From the NCBI RefSeq assembly GCF_035967765.1, contig NZ_JAYWIT010000003.1: a DNA stretch of 64,000 nucleotides. The stretch is one strand, 5' to 3'. Under the pieces are notes generated by a model that was given only the letters and a program-made list of their open reading frames with translations, was not told where the DNA came from and did not search any database. Positions within the stretch are counted from its first letter, which is position 1, and each line of letters starts with the position of its first letter. Positions 34,963-43,900 of the stretch are shown piece by piece. Source of the stretch: Conexibacter stalactiti (lineage in GTDB: Bacteria; Actinomycetota; Thermoleophilia; Solirubrobacterales; Solirubrobacteraceae). The position numbers and the translations under genes were made by a program.

Positions 34963-35859
34963 ATGACCGAGCCCTCCGCGGACGTCCGCACGAGCGAGCA
35001 GACCGAGGTGCCCTCCGTCCCGCTCGGCCAGGCGGTCGGAGCGGCCGGTGCGAGCGTGACGTCGACGGCCCCCACGGTCGCCGCGAAGAGCATCGAGGTC
35101 AGAGACCTCGACATCTACTACGGCGCCTTTCACGCCGTCAGAGGCGTCTCGATGACGATCAAGCCGAACAAGGTGACGGCGCTGATCGGCTCCTCGGGCT
35201 GCGGCAAGTCGACCTTCCTGCGCTCGCTCAACCGCATGCACGAGCTTGTCAGAGGGGCGTACGTCGACGGCAACGTCGAGCTCGACGGCCGCGACATCTA
35301 CGCCAGCGGCACTGACCCGGTCGCCGTGCGTCGCCAGATCGGGATGGTCTTCCAGCAGCCGAACCCGTTCCCGACGATGTCGATCTACGACAACGTCGCG
35401 GCCGGTCTGAAGCTGAACCGCAGCAAGCTGAAGGGCAAGGAGCTCGACGAGATCGTCGAGAGAGCGCTCAGAGGCGCCCACCTCTGGAACGAGGTCAAGG
35501 ACCGCCTCGACAAGCCCGGCTCCGGCCTCTCCGGCGGTCAGCAGCAGCGCCTCTGCATCGCCCGCGCGACCGCGGTCGAGCCCGACGTGCTGCTGATGGA
35601 CGAGCCCTGCTCGGCGCTCGACCCGATCGCGACGGTCGCGATCGAGAACCTGATCGCGGAGCTGAAGAACCGCTACACGATCGCGATCGTCACGCACAAC
35701 ATGCAGCAGGCGGCGCGCGCGAGCGACTACACCGCCTTCTTCAACATCGACAGATCGGGCGATCCCGGCCAGCTGGTCGAGCTCGACGACACCGAGACGA
35801 TCTTCTCGCGCCCGGCCAACCCGGCGACGGAGGCGTACATCAGCGGCCGCTTCGGCTGA
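34963..35859 (+). CDS. pstB: phosphate ABC transporter ATPase PstB
   Basis: 298 residues from the ATG at 34963, which has AGAGGA 9 bases upstream; an ATG at 34936 is possible. An N-terminal extension of about 35 residues precedes the ABC domain. Walker A GSSGCGKST, Q-loop FQQPNPFPTMSIYDNV, signature LSGGQQQRLCIARA, Walker B VLLMDEPCSALDP and H-loop VTHNMQQA are all present. PstB energises phosphate import. A hairpin ends the operon. Confidence 0.96.
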   Translation: MTEPSADVRTSEQTEVPSVPLGQAVGAAGASVTSTAPTVAAKSIEVRDLDIYYGAFHAVRGVSMTIKPNKVTALIGSSGCGKSTFLRSLNRMHELVRGAYVDGNVELDGRDIYASGTDPVAVRRQIGMVFQQPNPFPTMSIYDNVAAGLKLNRSKLKGKELDEIVERALRGAHLWNEVKDRLDKPGSGLSGGQQQRLCIARATAVEPDVLLMDEPCSALDPIATVAIENLIAELKNRYTIAIVTHNMQQAARASDYTAFFNIDRSGDPGQLVELDDTETIFSRPANPATEAYISGRFG

Positions 35860-35877
35860 CGTCCGGCGCGGATCGCG

Positions 35878-35901
35878 GCCTCCTCCGCTCAAGGAGGAGG
35901 C
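35878..35901 (+). terminator. terminator of the pst operon
   Basis: GCCTCCTCC-gctcaa-GGAGGAGGC, a perfect 9-bp stem 19 bp after the pstB stop and 24 bp before the next start. No T-run follows, as is common in GC-rich actinobacteria. Confidence 0.6.
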
Positions 35902-35924
35902 CTCCGCTGCCGAATCAGTTCGAG

Positions 35925-36950
35925 ATGGACCGATCTCGGGCGAGCGCACGGGAGACCAGGCAGAAGCCGGTCTCCGCCCGACTGCTGCGACGGCTGCGCC
36001 ACTGGCGCGCGGGGCTTCCGACGGAGGTCGCCGCGCTCGGTGTGCTGCTGCTCGTGGCGGCGTTCTGCTGCCTGCTCGGCGTGCTCTTCCCGCTGACCGA
36101 CAGAGCGCCGGTCGAGCTGGGCCGGATCTTCGCGCCGATCGGCTTCGCGGTCGGCTTCGCGCTGCTGGCGGCCGGGGCGCACGCGCCGCGCTGGGCGCTC
36201 CACGGCGCGGTCCTGTTCGTGACCTGCGCGGCGAGCGTGCTGATCAGCCAGTCGGCGACCAACGGCGGGCTGATGATGACGGCCTGGTCGCTCGCCTGGC
36301 TGGCCGTCTTCGTCGCGATCTTCTTCGAGCGGCGGGCGATCCGTCTGCACGTCGCGGCGATGACGATCGGCCTCGGCGTCGCGGTCGTCGTCGCCGACCT
36401 GCCGGGCACGCTGATCGAGTTCGTGATGATGTCGGTGACGCTGTGGACCGCCGCGATCGCGCTCGGCTCGCTCAGCGAGCGGCTGCGCTCGCAGGCCGAG
36501 GGCGACCACCTCACCGGGCTGCTGAACCGCAACGGCTTCACGAAGGCGGCGACGCGCGAGCTGGCGCTCGCCGGCCGCACCGGCAACCCGCTCGCGATCG
36601 CGCTGCTCGACCTCGACGGCTTCAAGCACGTCAACGACGAGCACGGCCACGCCGCCGGCGACCGGCTGCTGCGGGAGCTGGCGCAGGCGTGGGAGCGCGC
36701 GCTGCGCCCCGGCGACCTGCTCGCCCGCTTCGGCGGCGACGAGTTCGTCGCGCTCTTCCCGGCGACGTCCGAGGAGGACGCCGAGGTCGCGGTGCAGCGG
36801 ATGCGCGCGGCGCACGCGGGCGCCTGGTCGGCCGGCATCGCCGCGTGGGAGCGAGGGGAGACGCTCGACGCGGTGCTCGCACGCGCCGACAGGCGCCTCT
36901 ACGAGGCGAAGCACGCGCGCCGCGACGCCGTCGCGGCGCCGGCCGGCTGA
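35925..36950 (+). CDS. membrane diguanylate cyclase (GGDEF)
   Basis: 341 residues. About six hydrophobic segments (residues 30-185) anchor a C-terminal GGDEF domain that begins at DHLTGLLNRNGF. The active-site loop RFGGDEF (270-274) is intact and an inhibitory-site RxxD (RPGD, 261-264) lies five residues before it, so it should make c-di-GMP and be product-inhibited. No sensor domain of known type is seen; the membrane part may be the sensor. Start 23 bp after the pst hairpin, with no clear ribosome site. Confidence 0.93.
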   Translation: MDRSRASARETRQKPVSARLLRRLRHWRAGLPTEVAALGVLLLVAAFCCLLGVLFPLTDRAPVELGRIFAPIGFAVGFALLAAGAHAPRWALHGAVLFVTCAASVLISQSATNGGLMMTAWSLAWLAVFVAIFFERRAIRLHVAAMTIGLGVAVVVADLPGTLIEFVMMSVTLWTAAIALGSLSERLRSQAEGDHLTGLLNRNGFTKAATRELALAGRTGNPLAIALLDLDGFKHVNDEHGHAAGDRLLRELAQAWERALRPGDLLARFGGDEFVALFPATSEEDAEVAVQRMRAAHAGAWSAGIAAWERGETLDAVLARADRRLYEAKHARRDAVAAPAG

Positions 36951-36968
36951 GCGTTTTCGCACACCTCT

Positions 36969-36986
36969 CTGAACGCATTCGTTCAG
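36969..36986. promoter_or_regulatory. palindrome CTGAACG-N4-CGTTCAG
   Basis: Perfect 7-bp arms, 18 bp after the diguanylate cyclase stop. It could be a short terminator or a TetR-type operator for the gene at 37115. It is not a LexA box, which needs GAAC-N4-GTTC; here the spacing between GAAC and GTTC is six. Confidence 0.4.
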
Positions 36987-37012
36987 CCTGAAAACGGCTT
37001 GTCAGACGCCTC

Positions 37013-37041
37013 CTTGCGCGGCCGAGACAACTATGTTTATT
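37013..37041 (+). promoter_or_regulatory. candidate promoter of the beta-propeller gene
   Basis: TTGCGC (37013-37018), 17-bp spacer, TTTATT (37036-37041), within a locally AT-rich stretch ahead of a leader with GAGAGAGGAA before the ATG at 37115. Confidence 0.35.
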
Positions 37042-37114
37042 GTGTCCTCCACCAGGGCTTTCCGACCGGTCGCGAGGCCGGCGAGGGAGTTGTAGGAGAG
37101 AGAGGAATCCCCCC

Positions 37115-39160
37115 ATGAAGCTGGCCTTCGGCCGGAGCGTCGCCGTGCGCGCGCTCACGGTCGCCACCATCGCCGCCGCGCTGCCGGCCGCGGCCGGCGC
37201 CGCGGCGCTGCCCGACGGGCGCGCCTACGAGCTGGTCTCGCCGCTGGAGTCGAGAGGGCTCGACTTCGACTACGCCTGGACGCTGCCCGGCGGCGACCAC
37301 GCGGTCCTCACCTCGCTCAACGACATCCTCGGCATCCACCTCGCCGCGCGCGGCGCGGACGGCTGGAAGGTCACGCGGATCCTCGGGACGCCGCCCGGCG
37401 GCGACTTCAGCTACCTCGCGACGCTCGACGACGCGACCGACGACCTCTCGCGGATCGTCGTCGAGGCGCCATCGGGGCCCGCCTTCAGCAGAGACCTGCT
37501 GAGCGTGCGCGACGCCGACGGCAGCTGGACGAAGGTCGGCACTCCCGTCGAGTACCTCGCCGGCTCCGGCGACCTCCGCACGCTCGTCGTCAGATCGCTC
37601 GGCGATCCCTACCCGGCGGTCCCCAGCAGCTCCGGCGTCTACCGCTGGCGCGACGGCGAGGTCGAGTCGGTCGGCGACGACGCGCCCGCGATCGCCGCCT
37701 GCGGCGCCGTCCTCGGAGACGGCAACGGGCCCGGCACCAACGACCAGAGCGGCGTCTCCCGCGACGGCGCGACGATCGTGCTGAGCAACAACGACTGCGG
37801 CGCCCACCGCCGCCACGTCCAGCTCTGGCGCGACGGCACGACGATCGACCTCTCGGCCCCCGCCGGCGGCGGCGCCGACGGCGCGGCCACCTACGTCGGC
37901 AACGCGCTCGACGGCTCGGCCGTCTTCTTCACGACCGCGGTCAGAGTGCTCGCCTCCGACACCAACGGCGCGGTCGACCTCTACCGCTACGACGTCGCGC
38001 GCGGCGAGCTGAGCCGCGTCAGCGCCCCCGCGTCGCAGAGCGGCGGCGACGTCCTGAGCGCGATCGCCTCCGACGACGGCCGCGCCGCCTGGTTCTCGAC
38101 CAGCGCCGGCGCCGGCACGCGCCTGCTGTGGAAGTGGACCGCGGGCGATCGCGCGCGGCTGGTCGAGGCCGGCCCGGCGGGCAGCTTCACCTTCACGCGC
38201 GCCTACACCAGCCCCCAGCAGACGCAGCTGACCCCCGACGGCCGCGTGCTCGCGTGGATCGAGCCGAACGCGGTCGGCGACTACGCCGGCGGCGCGCCGA
38301 CGATCGTGCGCGCGACCGCCGCCGACGGCGTCGTCTGCGTCTCCTGCCGCGCCGACGGCACCGGCGTCTTCGCCGACTTCGGCCTCCCGCCCGAGCGGCG
38401 CATGACGTCGCTGTCGCGCATCTCCGACGACGGTGAGCAGCTCTTCTTCCAGACCGGCGACGGCGTCGTCGAGGCGGACACCAACGGCAGAGTCGACGTC
38501 TACGGCTGGCGTGACGGGACCGTCTCGCTGATCTCGTCGGGCACGCTCGACCGCTACTCCGAGCTGGCCGGCGTCAGCCGCGACGGCACCGTCTTCTTCC
38601 GCGACGCCGACAGACTGCTGCCGTGGATCGTCGACGACCACGTCAAGGTCTACAGCGCCCGCGTCGGCGGCGGCTTCCCCGCCCCGGCGGCCCAGCAGCC
38701 GACCTGCGCCGGCGACGACTGCCAAGGCGCGCCGGTCGCCCAACCGGCCCCGCCGCCCGCGGGCAGCGCGGCCGACAGCGGGCCGGGCGACGCTGACGCG
38801 CCCGAGGCGAGCTGGCCGGCCGAGCCGGCCGTCAAGCTCGGGCGCCTGTCGGCGGCCGCGAAGCGCAAGCTCGCCCACGGCGGCACGATCGCGCTGCCGC
38901 TCACCGCGACGGCTGCCGGGCGCCTCAGCGTGACCGTCAGCGCGCGGATCGGGACGCGCTGGGTCCGCAGCGGCAGCGCCGCGCGGACGGTGAGAGCGGC
39001 CGGTCGCACGACGCTGTCGCTGCGGCTCGGCAAGCGGGCGCGCGCGACGCTGACGCGCCGCGGCAGCCTGCGCGTGCGGATCGAGGTCGTGCATCGCGCC
39101 GGCGTCGGCGCCGCGCGCGCGACCTACGTGCTGAAGACGACGGCCGGGAGAGGACGATGA
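37115..39160 (+). CDS. secreted TolB/PD40-like beta-propeller protein
   Basis: 681 residues. A signal peptide (1-31, ending GAAA) is followed by ALPDGRAYELVSPLE, a common opening of Thermoleophilia secreted proteins. Repeated blades with ...SRDGATIVLSNND, LDGSAVFFTTAVRVLASDTNGAVDLYRYD, SDDGEQLFFQTGDGVVEADTNGRVDVY and SRDGTVFFRDADRLLP match WD40-like PD40 repeats. A Pro-rich linker with CAGDDC leads to a beta-sandwich C-terminal domain rich in Lys/Arg (KLSAAAKRKLAHGG-like). No enzyme motif is seen. The stop overlaps the start of a second large secreted protein (ATGA), so they are made together. Confidence 0.85.
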   Translation: MKLAFGRSVAVRALTVATIAAALPAAAGAAALPDGRAYELVSPLESRGLDFDYAWTLPGGDHAVLTSLNDILGIHLAARGADGWKVTRILGTPPGGDFSYLATLDDATDDLSRIVVEAPSGPAFSRDLLSVRDADGSWTKVGTPVEYLAGSGDLRTLVVRSLGDPYPAVPSSSGVYRWRDGEVESVGDDAPAIAACGAVLGDGNGPGTNDQSGVSRDGATIVLSNNDCGAHRRHVQLWRDGTTIDLSAPAGGGADGAATYVGNALDGSAVFFTTAVRVLASDTNGAVDLYRYDVARGELSRVSAPASQSGGDVLSAIASDDGRAAWFSTSAGAGTRLLWKWTAGDRARLVEAGPAGSFTFTRAYTSPQQTQLTPDGRVLAWIEPNAVGDYAGGAPTIVRATAADGVVCVSCRADGTGVFADFGLPPERRMTSLSRISDDGEQLFFQTGDGVVEADTNGRVDVYGWRDGTVSLISSGTLDRYSELAGVSRDGTVFFRDADRLLPWIVDDHVKVYSARVGGGFPAPAAQQPTCAGDDCQGAPVAQPAPPPAGSAADSGPGDADAPEASWPAEPAVKLGRLSAAAKRKLAHGGTIALPLTATAAGRLSVTVSARIGTRWVRSGSAARTVRAAGRTTLSLRLGKRARATLTRRGSLRVRIEVVHRAGVGAARATYVLKTTAGRGR

Positions 39161-41823
39161 GAACGACGATCACTGCGGTGCGCCTGCGGGCGCTCGCGGC
39201 GCTGTGCGTCGCGCTGATCGCGGCGCTCGCCGCGACCGCGACCGCGCGCGCCGGCGAGTTCGGGCTGGAACCAGACAGCTTCACGGCCAGCCTCAGCACC
39301 GCGCAGGCCGGCGGTCACCCCGACGTGAACGTCAGATTCACGCTCAGAAACGCCGCCGTCGACCCGTCCGACCCCTACTACGGGATGGTCAGGTTCAAGC
39401 CGTTCGGCATCGCCGAGTCGGTCGTCGTCGACCTGCCGCCCGGCCTGGTCGGCGACCCCACGGCGGCGCCGCGCTGCCCGGCGAGCGCGTTCCCCAGATG
39501 CGACCTCGCGACGCAGATCGGCACGGTGCGCCTGCGCACCGGCCTCGCCGACGAGATGTGGTCGCCGGTCTTCAACGTCGTGCCCTCGCAGGGCGCGCCG
39601 GCCGAGTTCGGCTTCACCGCCGCCGGGCTGCTGACCGTGCGGCTGCAGGTCGAGGTCCGCTCCGGCGGCGACTACGGGCTGCGCACGATCATCGACTCGC
39701 TGCCGGCGATCGCGCCGCTGATCGAGAACGACCTGACCTTCTGGGGCGTTCCGGCCGACCCGTCGCATGACGCGATGCGCGGCCGCGCCTGCGCCGATCT
39801 CTTCGGCATGGGGGTGAACTGCGGCGACGAGGAGGGCGGAAACGCCGCGACGACGCCGCGCGCGCCGTTCATGACCAACGCGACCGTCTGCGGTCCGCAG
39901 CCGCCGGTCACGCTGGCCGTCAGCGAGTACGCGAACCCGGGCCGGCCGGCGACCGCCGAGGCGGCGCTGCCGCCGCTGACCGGCTGCGACAGGCTGGCCT
40001 TCCCGGCCACCGGCAGAGCCCGCGCGACCGCGCCGCAGGCCGGCGCGCCGTCGGGTTACGAGGTCGAGCTGACGGTGCCGCAGAACACCGACCCCGACGG
40101 CATCGCCACGCCGCAGCTGCGGCAGGCGGTCGTGCAGCTCCCGGCCGGGACGGTCGTCTCGCCGGCGGTCGCCGACGGGCTGGCGACCTGCTCCGACGCG
40201 CAGCTCGCGCTCGGGGCGGCCGGGCCGGTCGCCTGCCCGGCGGCGTCGAAGATCGGCGAGGTCTCGATCGACTCGCCGCTGCTGACCCAGCCGCTGGTCG
40301 GCGGCGTCTTCCTCGCCGACCCGACGCCGGCGCAGCTGCTGCGACTGGTGCTGGTCGCCGAGCGCGACGGCGTGCGGCTGAAGCTGCCCGGCCGGATCGA
40401 CGCCGACCCGGTCAGCGGCCGCCTGACGGCGACCTTCGACGAGAACCCGCAGCTGCCGTTCCGCAGCCTCAGGCTGACGCTGAAGGGCGGTCAGCGCGCG
40501 GTGCTCGCCAACTCGCGCCAGTGCGGGCCGGCCGAGTCGCGCTTCGAGCTGACCCCGTACGGCGGCGGCGCGGCGGCCGTCTCGACCGACGCCTTCGAGG
40601 TCGCGGGGCCGTGCCCCGCCGGCTTCGCGCCGACGCTGTCGGCCGGCTCGGCCAGCGCGGCTGCCGGCGCGGCGAGCCCGTTCACGCTCACGTTCGGGCG
40701 CGGCGACGGCGACGACCTGCTGCGCTCGATCGACGTCGCGCTGCCCGCCGGCGTGATGCCGCGGATCGGCGAGGTGCCGCGCTGCGCCGAGGCGCAGACG
40801 GTCACCGGCACCTGCGGCGAGCAGTCACGCGTCGGCTCGGCGCAGGCGAGCGCCGGCCCCGGCGCGCAGCCGTTCGGGCTGCCGGGGAGGGTCTACGTCG
40901 CTGGCGCCTACAGAGGCGCGCCGTACAGCCTCGTGATCGTCGTGCCGGCGCAGGCCGGGCCGTTCGACCTCGGCACCGTCGTCGTGCGTGCGGCGGTCTT
41001 CGTCGACCTGCACACGGCGGCGCTGCGGATCGTCTCCGATCCGCTCCCGACGATCCTGAAGGGGATCCCGCTGCAGATCCGCTCGGTGCGGATCGCGATC
41101 GACCGCGCCGGCTTCATGGTCAACCCGACGAGCTGCGCCCCGCGCGCGGTCGGCGCCGCGATCGCGGCCGCCGGCGGCGCGGTCGCGAACGCGTCGGTGC
41201 GCTACCAGGCGGCCGGTTGCGGCAGCCTGCCGTACACGCCGAGGTTGCGCGTGGTCGTCGGCGGCAGAGGGCGGACGGCGCCGAGAAAGCCGACGGCGCT
41301 GACCGCGACGCTCGTGCAGCCGGCCGGACAGGCCGCCAGCCGCAGCGTGCGGCTGGAGCTGCCGAAGGCGATCAACGCCCGCCTGGAGATCGTCAGAAGA
41401 GCGTGCTCGCAGGCGGCCTACGATGCCGGCAGCTGCGGCGCGGCGGCGCGGATCGGCAGCGGCGCGGCGGTCACGTCGCTGCTGCGCGACCCGCTGCGCG
41501 GCCCGGCCTTCTTCGTCAGAAACCCGGCGCGGGCGCTGCCCGACATCGTCGTGCAGCTGCGCGGCGACGTCGCGATCGACCTGATCGGCAAGGTGACGAT
41601 CCGCGGCGGGCAGCTGACGACGACGTTCGACACGATCCCCGACGTGCCGCTGTCGCGCTTCTCGCTGACGCTGCCGGCGAGCAGCTCGCCGGTCGGCGTG
41701 GCGTCGAGCGGCCTCTGCACGCGGGCGGCCCGCAACGCGCGCGCACGTCAGACGCTGCGGGCGCAGAACGGCAAGCTCGTGCAGCGCGCGGCGAAGCTGT
41801 CGATCGCCGGCTGCAAGAAGTAG
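39157..41823 (+). CDS. large secreted protein of unknown function
   Basis: 888 residues, signal peptide about 1-32 (TATARA). It contains repeated units built on VVDLPPGLVGDPTAAPRCPASAFPRCD, VVQLPAGTVVSPAVADGLATCSDAQL and VALPAGVMPRIGEVPRCAEAQ. Each is followed by a Cys and an IG[ET]V[RS] strand, and then segments such as PFRSLRLTLKGGQRAVLANSRQCG. Paired cysteines are frequent, suiting an exported, disulfide-bonded beta protein. I recognise the pattern from Solirubrobacterales secreted proteins but know no function. Coupled to the preceding beta-propeller gene; a strong hairpin follows. Confidence 0.8.
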   Translation: MRTTITAVRLRALAALCVALIAALAATATARAGEFGLEPDSFTASLSTAQAGGHPDVNVRFTLRNAAVDPSDPYYGMVRFKPFGIAESVVVDLPPGLVGDPTAAPRCPASAFPRCDLATQIGTVRLRTGLADEMWSPVFNVVPSQGAPAEFGFTAAGLLTVRLQVEVRSGGDYGLRTIIDSLPAIAPLIENDLTFWGVPADPSHDAMRGRACADLFGMGVNCGDEEGGNAATTPRAPFMTNATVCGPQPPVTLAVSEYANPGRPATAEAALPPLTGCDRLAFPATGRARATAPQAGAPSGYEVELTVPQNTDPDGIATPQLRQAVVQLPAGTVVSPAVADGLATCSDAQLALGAAGPVACPAASKIGEVSIDSPLLTQPLVGGVFLADPTPAQLLRLVLVAERDGVRLKLPGRIDADPVSGRLTATFDENPQLPFRSLRLTLKGGQRAVLANSRQCGPAESRFELTPYGGGAAAVSTDAFEVAGPCPAGFAPTLSAGSASAAAGAASPFTLTFGRGDGDDLLRSIDVALPAGVMPRIGEVPRCAEAQTVTGTCGEQSRVGSAQASAGPGAQPFGLPGRVYVAGAYRGAPYSLVIVVPAQAGPFDLGTVVVRAAVFVDLHTAALRIVSDPLPTILKGIPLQIRSVRIAIDRAGFMVNPTSCAPRAVGAAIAAAGGAVANASVRYQAAGCGSLPYTPRLRVVVGGRGRTAPRKPTALTATLVQPAGQAASRSVRLELPKAINARLEIVRRACSQAAYDAGSCGAAARIGSGAAVTSLLRDPLRGPAFFVRNPARALPDIVVQLRGDVAIDLIGKVTIRGGQLTTTFDTIPDVPLSRFSLTLPASSSPVGVASSGLCTRAARNARARQTLRAQNGKLVQRAAKLSIAGCKK

Positions 41824-41830
41824 GGAGGGG

Positions 41831-41861
41831 CGAGGGCGGCGGCGTCGCGCCGCCGCCCTCG
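41831..41861 (+). terminator. terminator after the secreted-protein operon
   Basis: CGAGGGCGGCGGCG-tcg-CGCCGCCGCCCTCG, a perfect 14-bp stem beginning 8 bp after the stop codon. Confidence 0.75.
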
Positions 41862-41922
41862 CGCGCCACGTCGCGCGTCCGTCTGCGGACACCGGCTGCA
41901 CAGGCTCGGTCTCGGTGCTACA

Positions 41923-41950
41923 TTAGGGCCACCTACTTAGGGCGACCTAA
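41923..41950. promoter_or_regulatory. tandem TTAGG/CCTAA operator (DtxR/IdeR-like)
   Basis: Two 14-bp units in tandem: TTAGGGCCACCTAC (41923-41936) and the perfect palindrome TTAGGGCGACCTAA (41937-41950). It lies directly between a -10-like TACATT (41919-41924) and the ATG at 41955, an ideal repressor position. The arms equal the DtxR/IdeR half-site core, though spacing differs from the 19-bp consensus. The ferritin-like gene downstream fits iron control. Confidence 0.55.
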
Positions 41951-41954
41951 CCAA

Positions 41955-42149
41955 ATGTCTGAGATCACGATCGAGCACACCGAAGACTTTCCCCTCGTCG
42001 GCTTCCGCGCCCGTCGCTGGCTGCGCTTCGAGCGCGACCTGCACGACTGGCTCGACACGCCCGAGGGCCGCTTCACCGCGTGGTGCGCGCGCCAGCAGGT
42101 CACGTGCGCGCCGGTCGCTCCGCTCGACAGCTCTGACGCGTCGCGCTAG
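41955..42149 (+). CDS. 64-residue protein behind the TTAGG operator
   Basis: 64 residues, acidic start (MSEITIEHTEDF) then aromatic and Arg-rich (FRARRWLRFERDLHDWLDTPEGRFTAWCARQQVTC). Two Cys residues; no signal or membrane helix. Short leader of four bases after the operator and no ribosome site. Function unknown. It may be co-expressed with the ferritin-like gene 57 bp downstream; both would then respond to the same metal-type regulator (inference). Confidence 0.6.
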   Translation: MSEITIEHTEDFPLVGFRARRWLRFERDLHDWLDTPEGRFTAWCARQQVTCAPVAPLDSSDASR

Positions 42150-42206
42150 CTTCATCTTCCAAGGGCGGCCGGTGGTCGGTCGCGGAGCTTGGAAGGGAGC
42201 GCAGCG

Positions 42207-42704
42207 ATGCCCACGACGCGGAACGCCTCGGCCGGAATCCTGGCCGAAAGACACGTTGCCAAGCGGCAGGAGATCGTCGCGCTGCTGACGCGCGCGTACT
42301 GGATGGAGATCGAGACGGTGATGAGCTATCTCGCCAACGCCTCCAACCTCGACGGCATCCGCGCCGATGAGATCGCCGAGGCGCTCAACGCCGACGTGAC
42401 CGACGAGCTCGGCCACGCGAGAGCGTTCGCGCAGCGGATCAAGGAGCTGTACGGCACGACGCCCGGCTCGATGGAGTTCACCGCCGAGCAGAGCTTCCTG
42501 CAGCCGCCCGACGACACGACCGACGTCGTCACCGTGATCAAGGGCGTGATCGAAGCCGAGGCCGGCGCGATCGAGCACTACACGCGCATCATCGAGGCGT
42601 GCGACGGCGTCGACTGGGCGACGCAGGACATGGTGATCGACATCCTGCGCGACGAAGAGGGCCACATGCGGCAATTCGAGCGTTACCTGCGCGAGTTCGA
42701 ATAG
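42207..42704 (+). CDS. ferritin-like diiron protein
   Basis: 165 residues forming a four-helix bundle with two E...ExxH iron-ligand pairs: EIETVMSYLA with DELGHARAFAQRI, and EAEAGAIEHYTRII with DEEGHMRQFERYL. This matches bacterioferritin/ferritin-like proteins that store or oxidise iron, or detoxify peroxide. No haem-binding Met is obvious. A GAAGGGAGC ribosome site precedes the ATG at 42207. Its convergent neighbour starts 10 bp beyond the stop. Confidence 0.88.
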   Translation: MPTTRNASAGILAERHVAKRQEIVALLTRAYWMEIETVMSYLANASNLDGIRADEIAEALNADVTDELGHARAFAQRIKELYGTTPGSMEFTAEQSFLQPPDDTTDVVTVIKGVIEAEAGAIEHYTRIIEACDGVDWATQDMVIDILRDEEGHMRQFERYLREFE

Positions 42705-42714
42705 GGCAGGGTGC

Positions 42715-43881
42715 CTATTTGCTGAGCGATCGCGCGCGCAGCGCGACGCTCAGCTCGAAGCGCGCTTCCGGATCGTCGAGCGCATCGCCGAGCAGGTCGC
42801 GCAGCTGCCGCAGCCGGTAGCGCACGGTCTGCACGTGGACGCCCAGCTCGTCGGCGATCGCCTGCGGCCGTGCCGGATGGGCCAGCCAGCCGCGCAGCGT
42901 CTCCAGCAGGCGCTCGCGCTGCGCCGCCGGCAGCGCCTCGAAGGCGTCGAGCCGCCGCGCCACGATCGCGCGCGCCAGCTCCGGCGCCGCGCCCAGCAGC
43001 AGGTCGATCTCGTGGTCGTCGCAGCGCAGCACCCCGTCGACGGAGGCGGGCGCCTGCTCCAGCAGCGCGGTCGCGCGGCGCAGGCTGCGGGCCGCGTGCG
43101 CCGGCGCGACCGCAGGCCCGACCGCCAGCGGCGCCTCCAGCTGCTGCGCACGCGCCGCGCGCAGCAGCCAGCGCTCGCACTCCTCGTCGTCGGCGACGAC
43201 GAGCGCGCGGCGGCCGCCGTCGACGGTCGCGGTCAGCACGCGCGCGGGTCCGGCCAAGCCGCTGCCCGGCGGCGGATCGGCCGGCAGCGCGGCGACCGCG
43301 ACGCGCACGCGCGCCGGCAGCGTCCACGCCGCCGCGCCGGCCGCCGCGGCGAGCTGGTCGGCACCGCTGGGGCGGTCGCTCAGCAGCAGCGAGACGAGTC
43401 GGTCGCGCCGTGCCAGCTCCAGCCGCAGCGTCTCGGCCTCCTGCGCCGTGAAGCCCTCGACGGCGGCGACCGACAGCCGGTCGACCGTCTCCAGCACCTC
43501 GGCGCCGAGCGCGAAGATCGCATCCTGCGGCAGCGTGCGGCTGACCGGGATCGCCTGCGCGCCCTCCCACATCGCCAGTCCGCCGAGGCGGTAGAAGGCG
43601 AGCAGCTCCGAGAGCGAGCGGCCGGCCGCCTGCTGGGCGCGGCCGTGGGCGACGAACAGGCTCGTGTCGGGTGCCTGGCCGCCGTCGGCGTCCAGTCGCG
43701 CGAGGAAGAAGTCGACCGCGGCGCGCGCGCCGAGCCGCAGGTTGCGCAAGGTCGCCGCGTCGGGCGTCGCCGCGCCGCCATCGCCCGGCGAGTCGGCCTG
43801 CACACGCGCGAGGACCGCGTCCGCGAGCGCGTCAGCCTGCGCGCGCAGATGTCGCGCGACCCCCTGGATCGACCCGTCCAT
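42715..43881 (-). CDS. PucR/CdaR-type transcriptional regulator
   Basis: 388 residues. The C-terminal helix-turn-helix is the PucR type: LLETLRGWLAHPARPQAIADELGVHVQTVRYRLRQLRDLLG. The middle holds a GGDEF-like degenerate (CdaR) domain and the N-terminal part a helical RsbT-antagonist/sensor-like region (FLARLDADGGQ...GRAQQAAGRSLSELLAFYRLGGLAMW). Such regulators respond to metabolites. Start at 43881 where homology begins; the frame remains open to 44046. It is transcribed divergently from the methyltransferase, and the shared inverted repeat between them may be its own site. Confidence 0.9.
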   Translation of the reverse strand: MDGSIQGVARHLRAQADALADAVLARVQADSPGDGGAATPDAATLRNLRLGARAAVDFFLARLDADGGQAPDTSLFVAHGRAQQAAGRSLSELLAFYRLGGLAMWEGAQAIPVSRTLPQDAIFALGAEVLETVDRLSVAAVEGFTAQEAETLRLELARRDRLVSLLLSDRPSGADQLAAAAGAAAWTLPARVRVAVAALPADPPPGSGLAGPARVLTATVDGGRRALVVADDEECERWLLRAARAQQLEAPLAVGPAVAPAHAARSLRRATALLEQAPASVDGVLRCDDHEIDLLLGAAPELARAIVARRLDAFEALPAAQRERLLETLRGWLAHPARPQAIADELGVHVQTVRYRLRQLRDLLGDALDDPEARFELSVALRARSLSK

Positions 43882-43900
43882 CGCCCTCGACGTTAGAGGA

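Noticed and set aside
36969..36986. Possible LexA box
   Set aside because: GAAC and GTTC are separated by six bases; the LexA consensus needs four, as at 55547.
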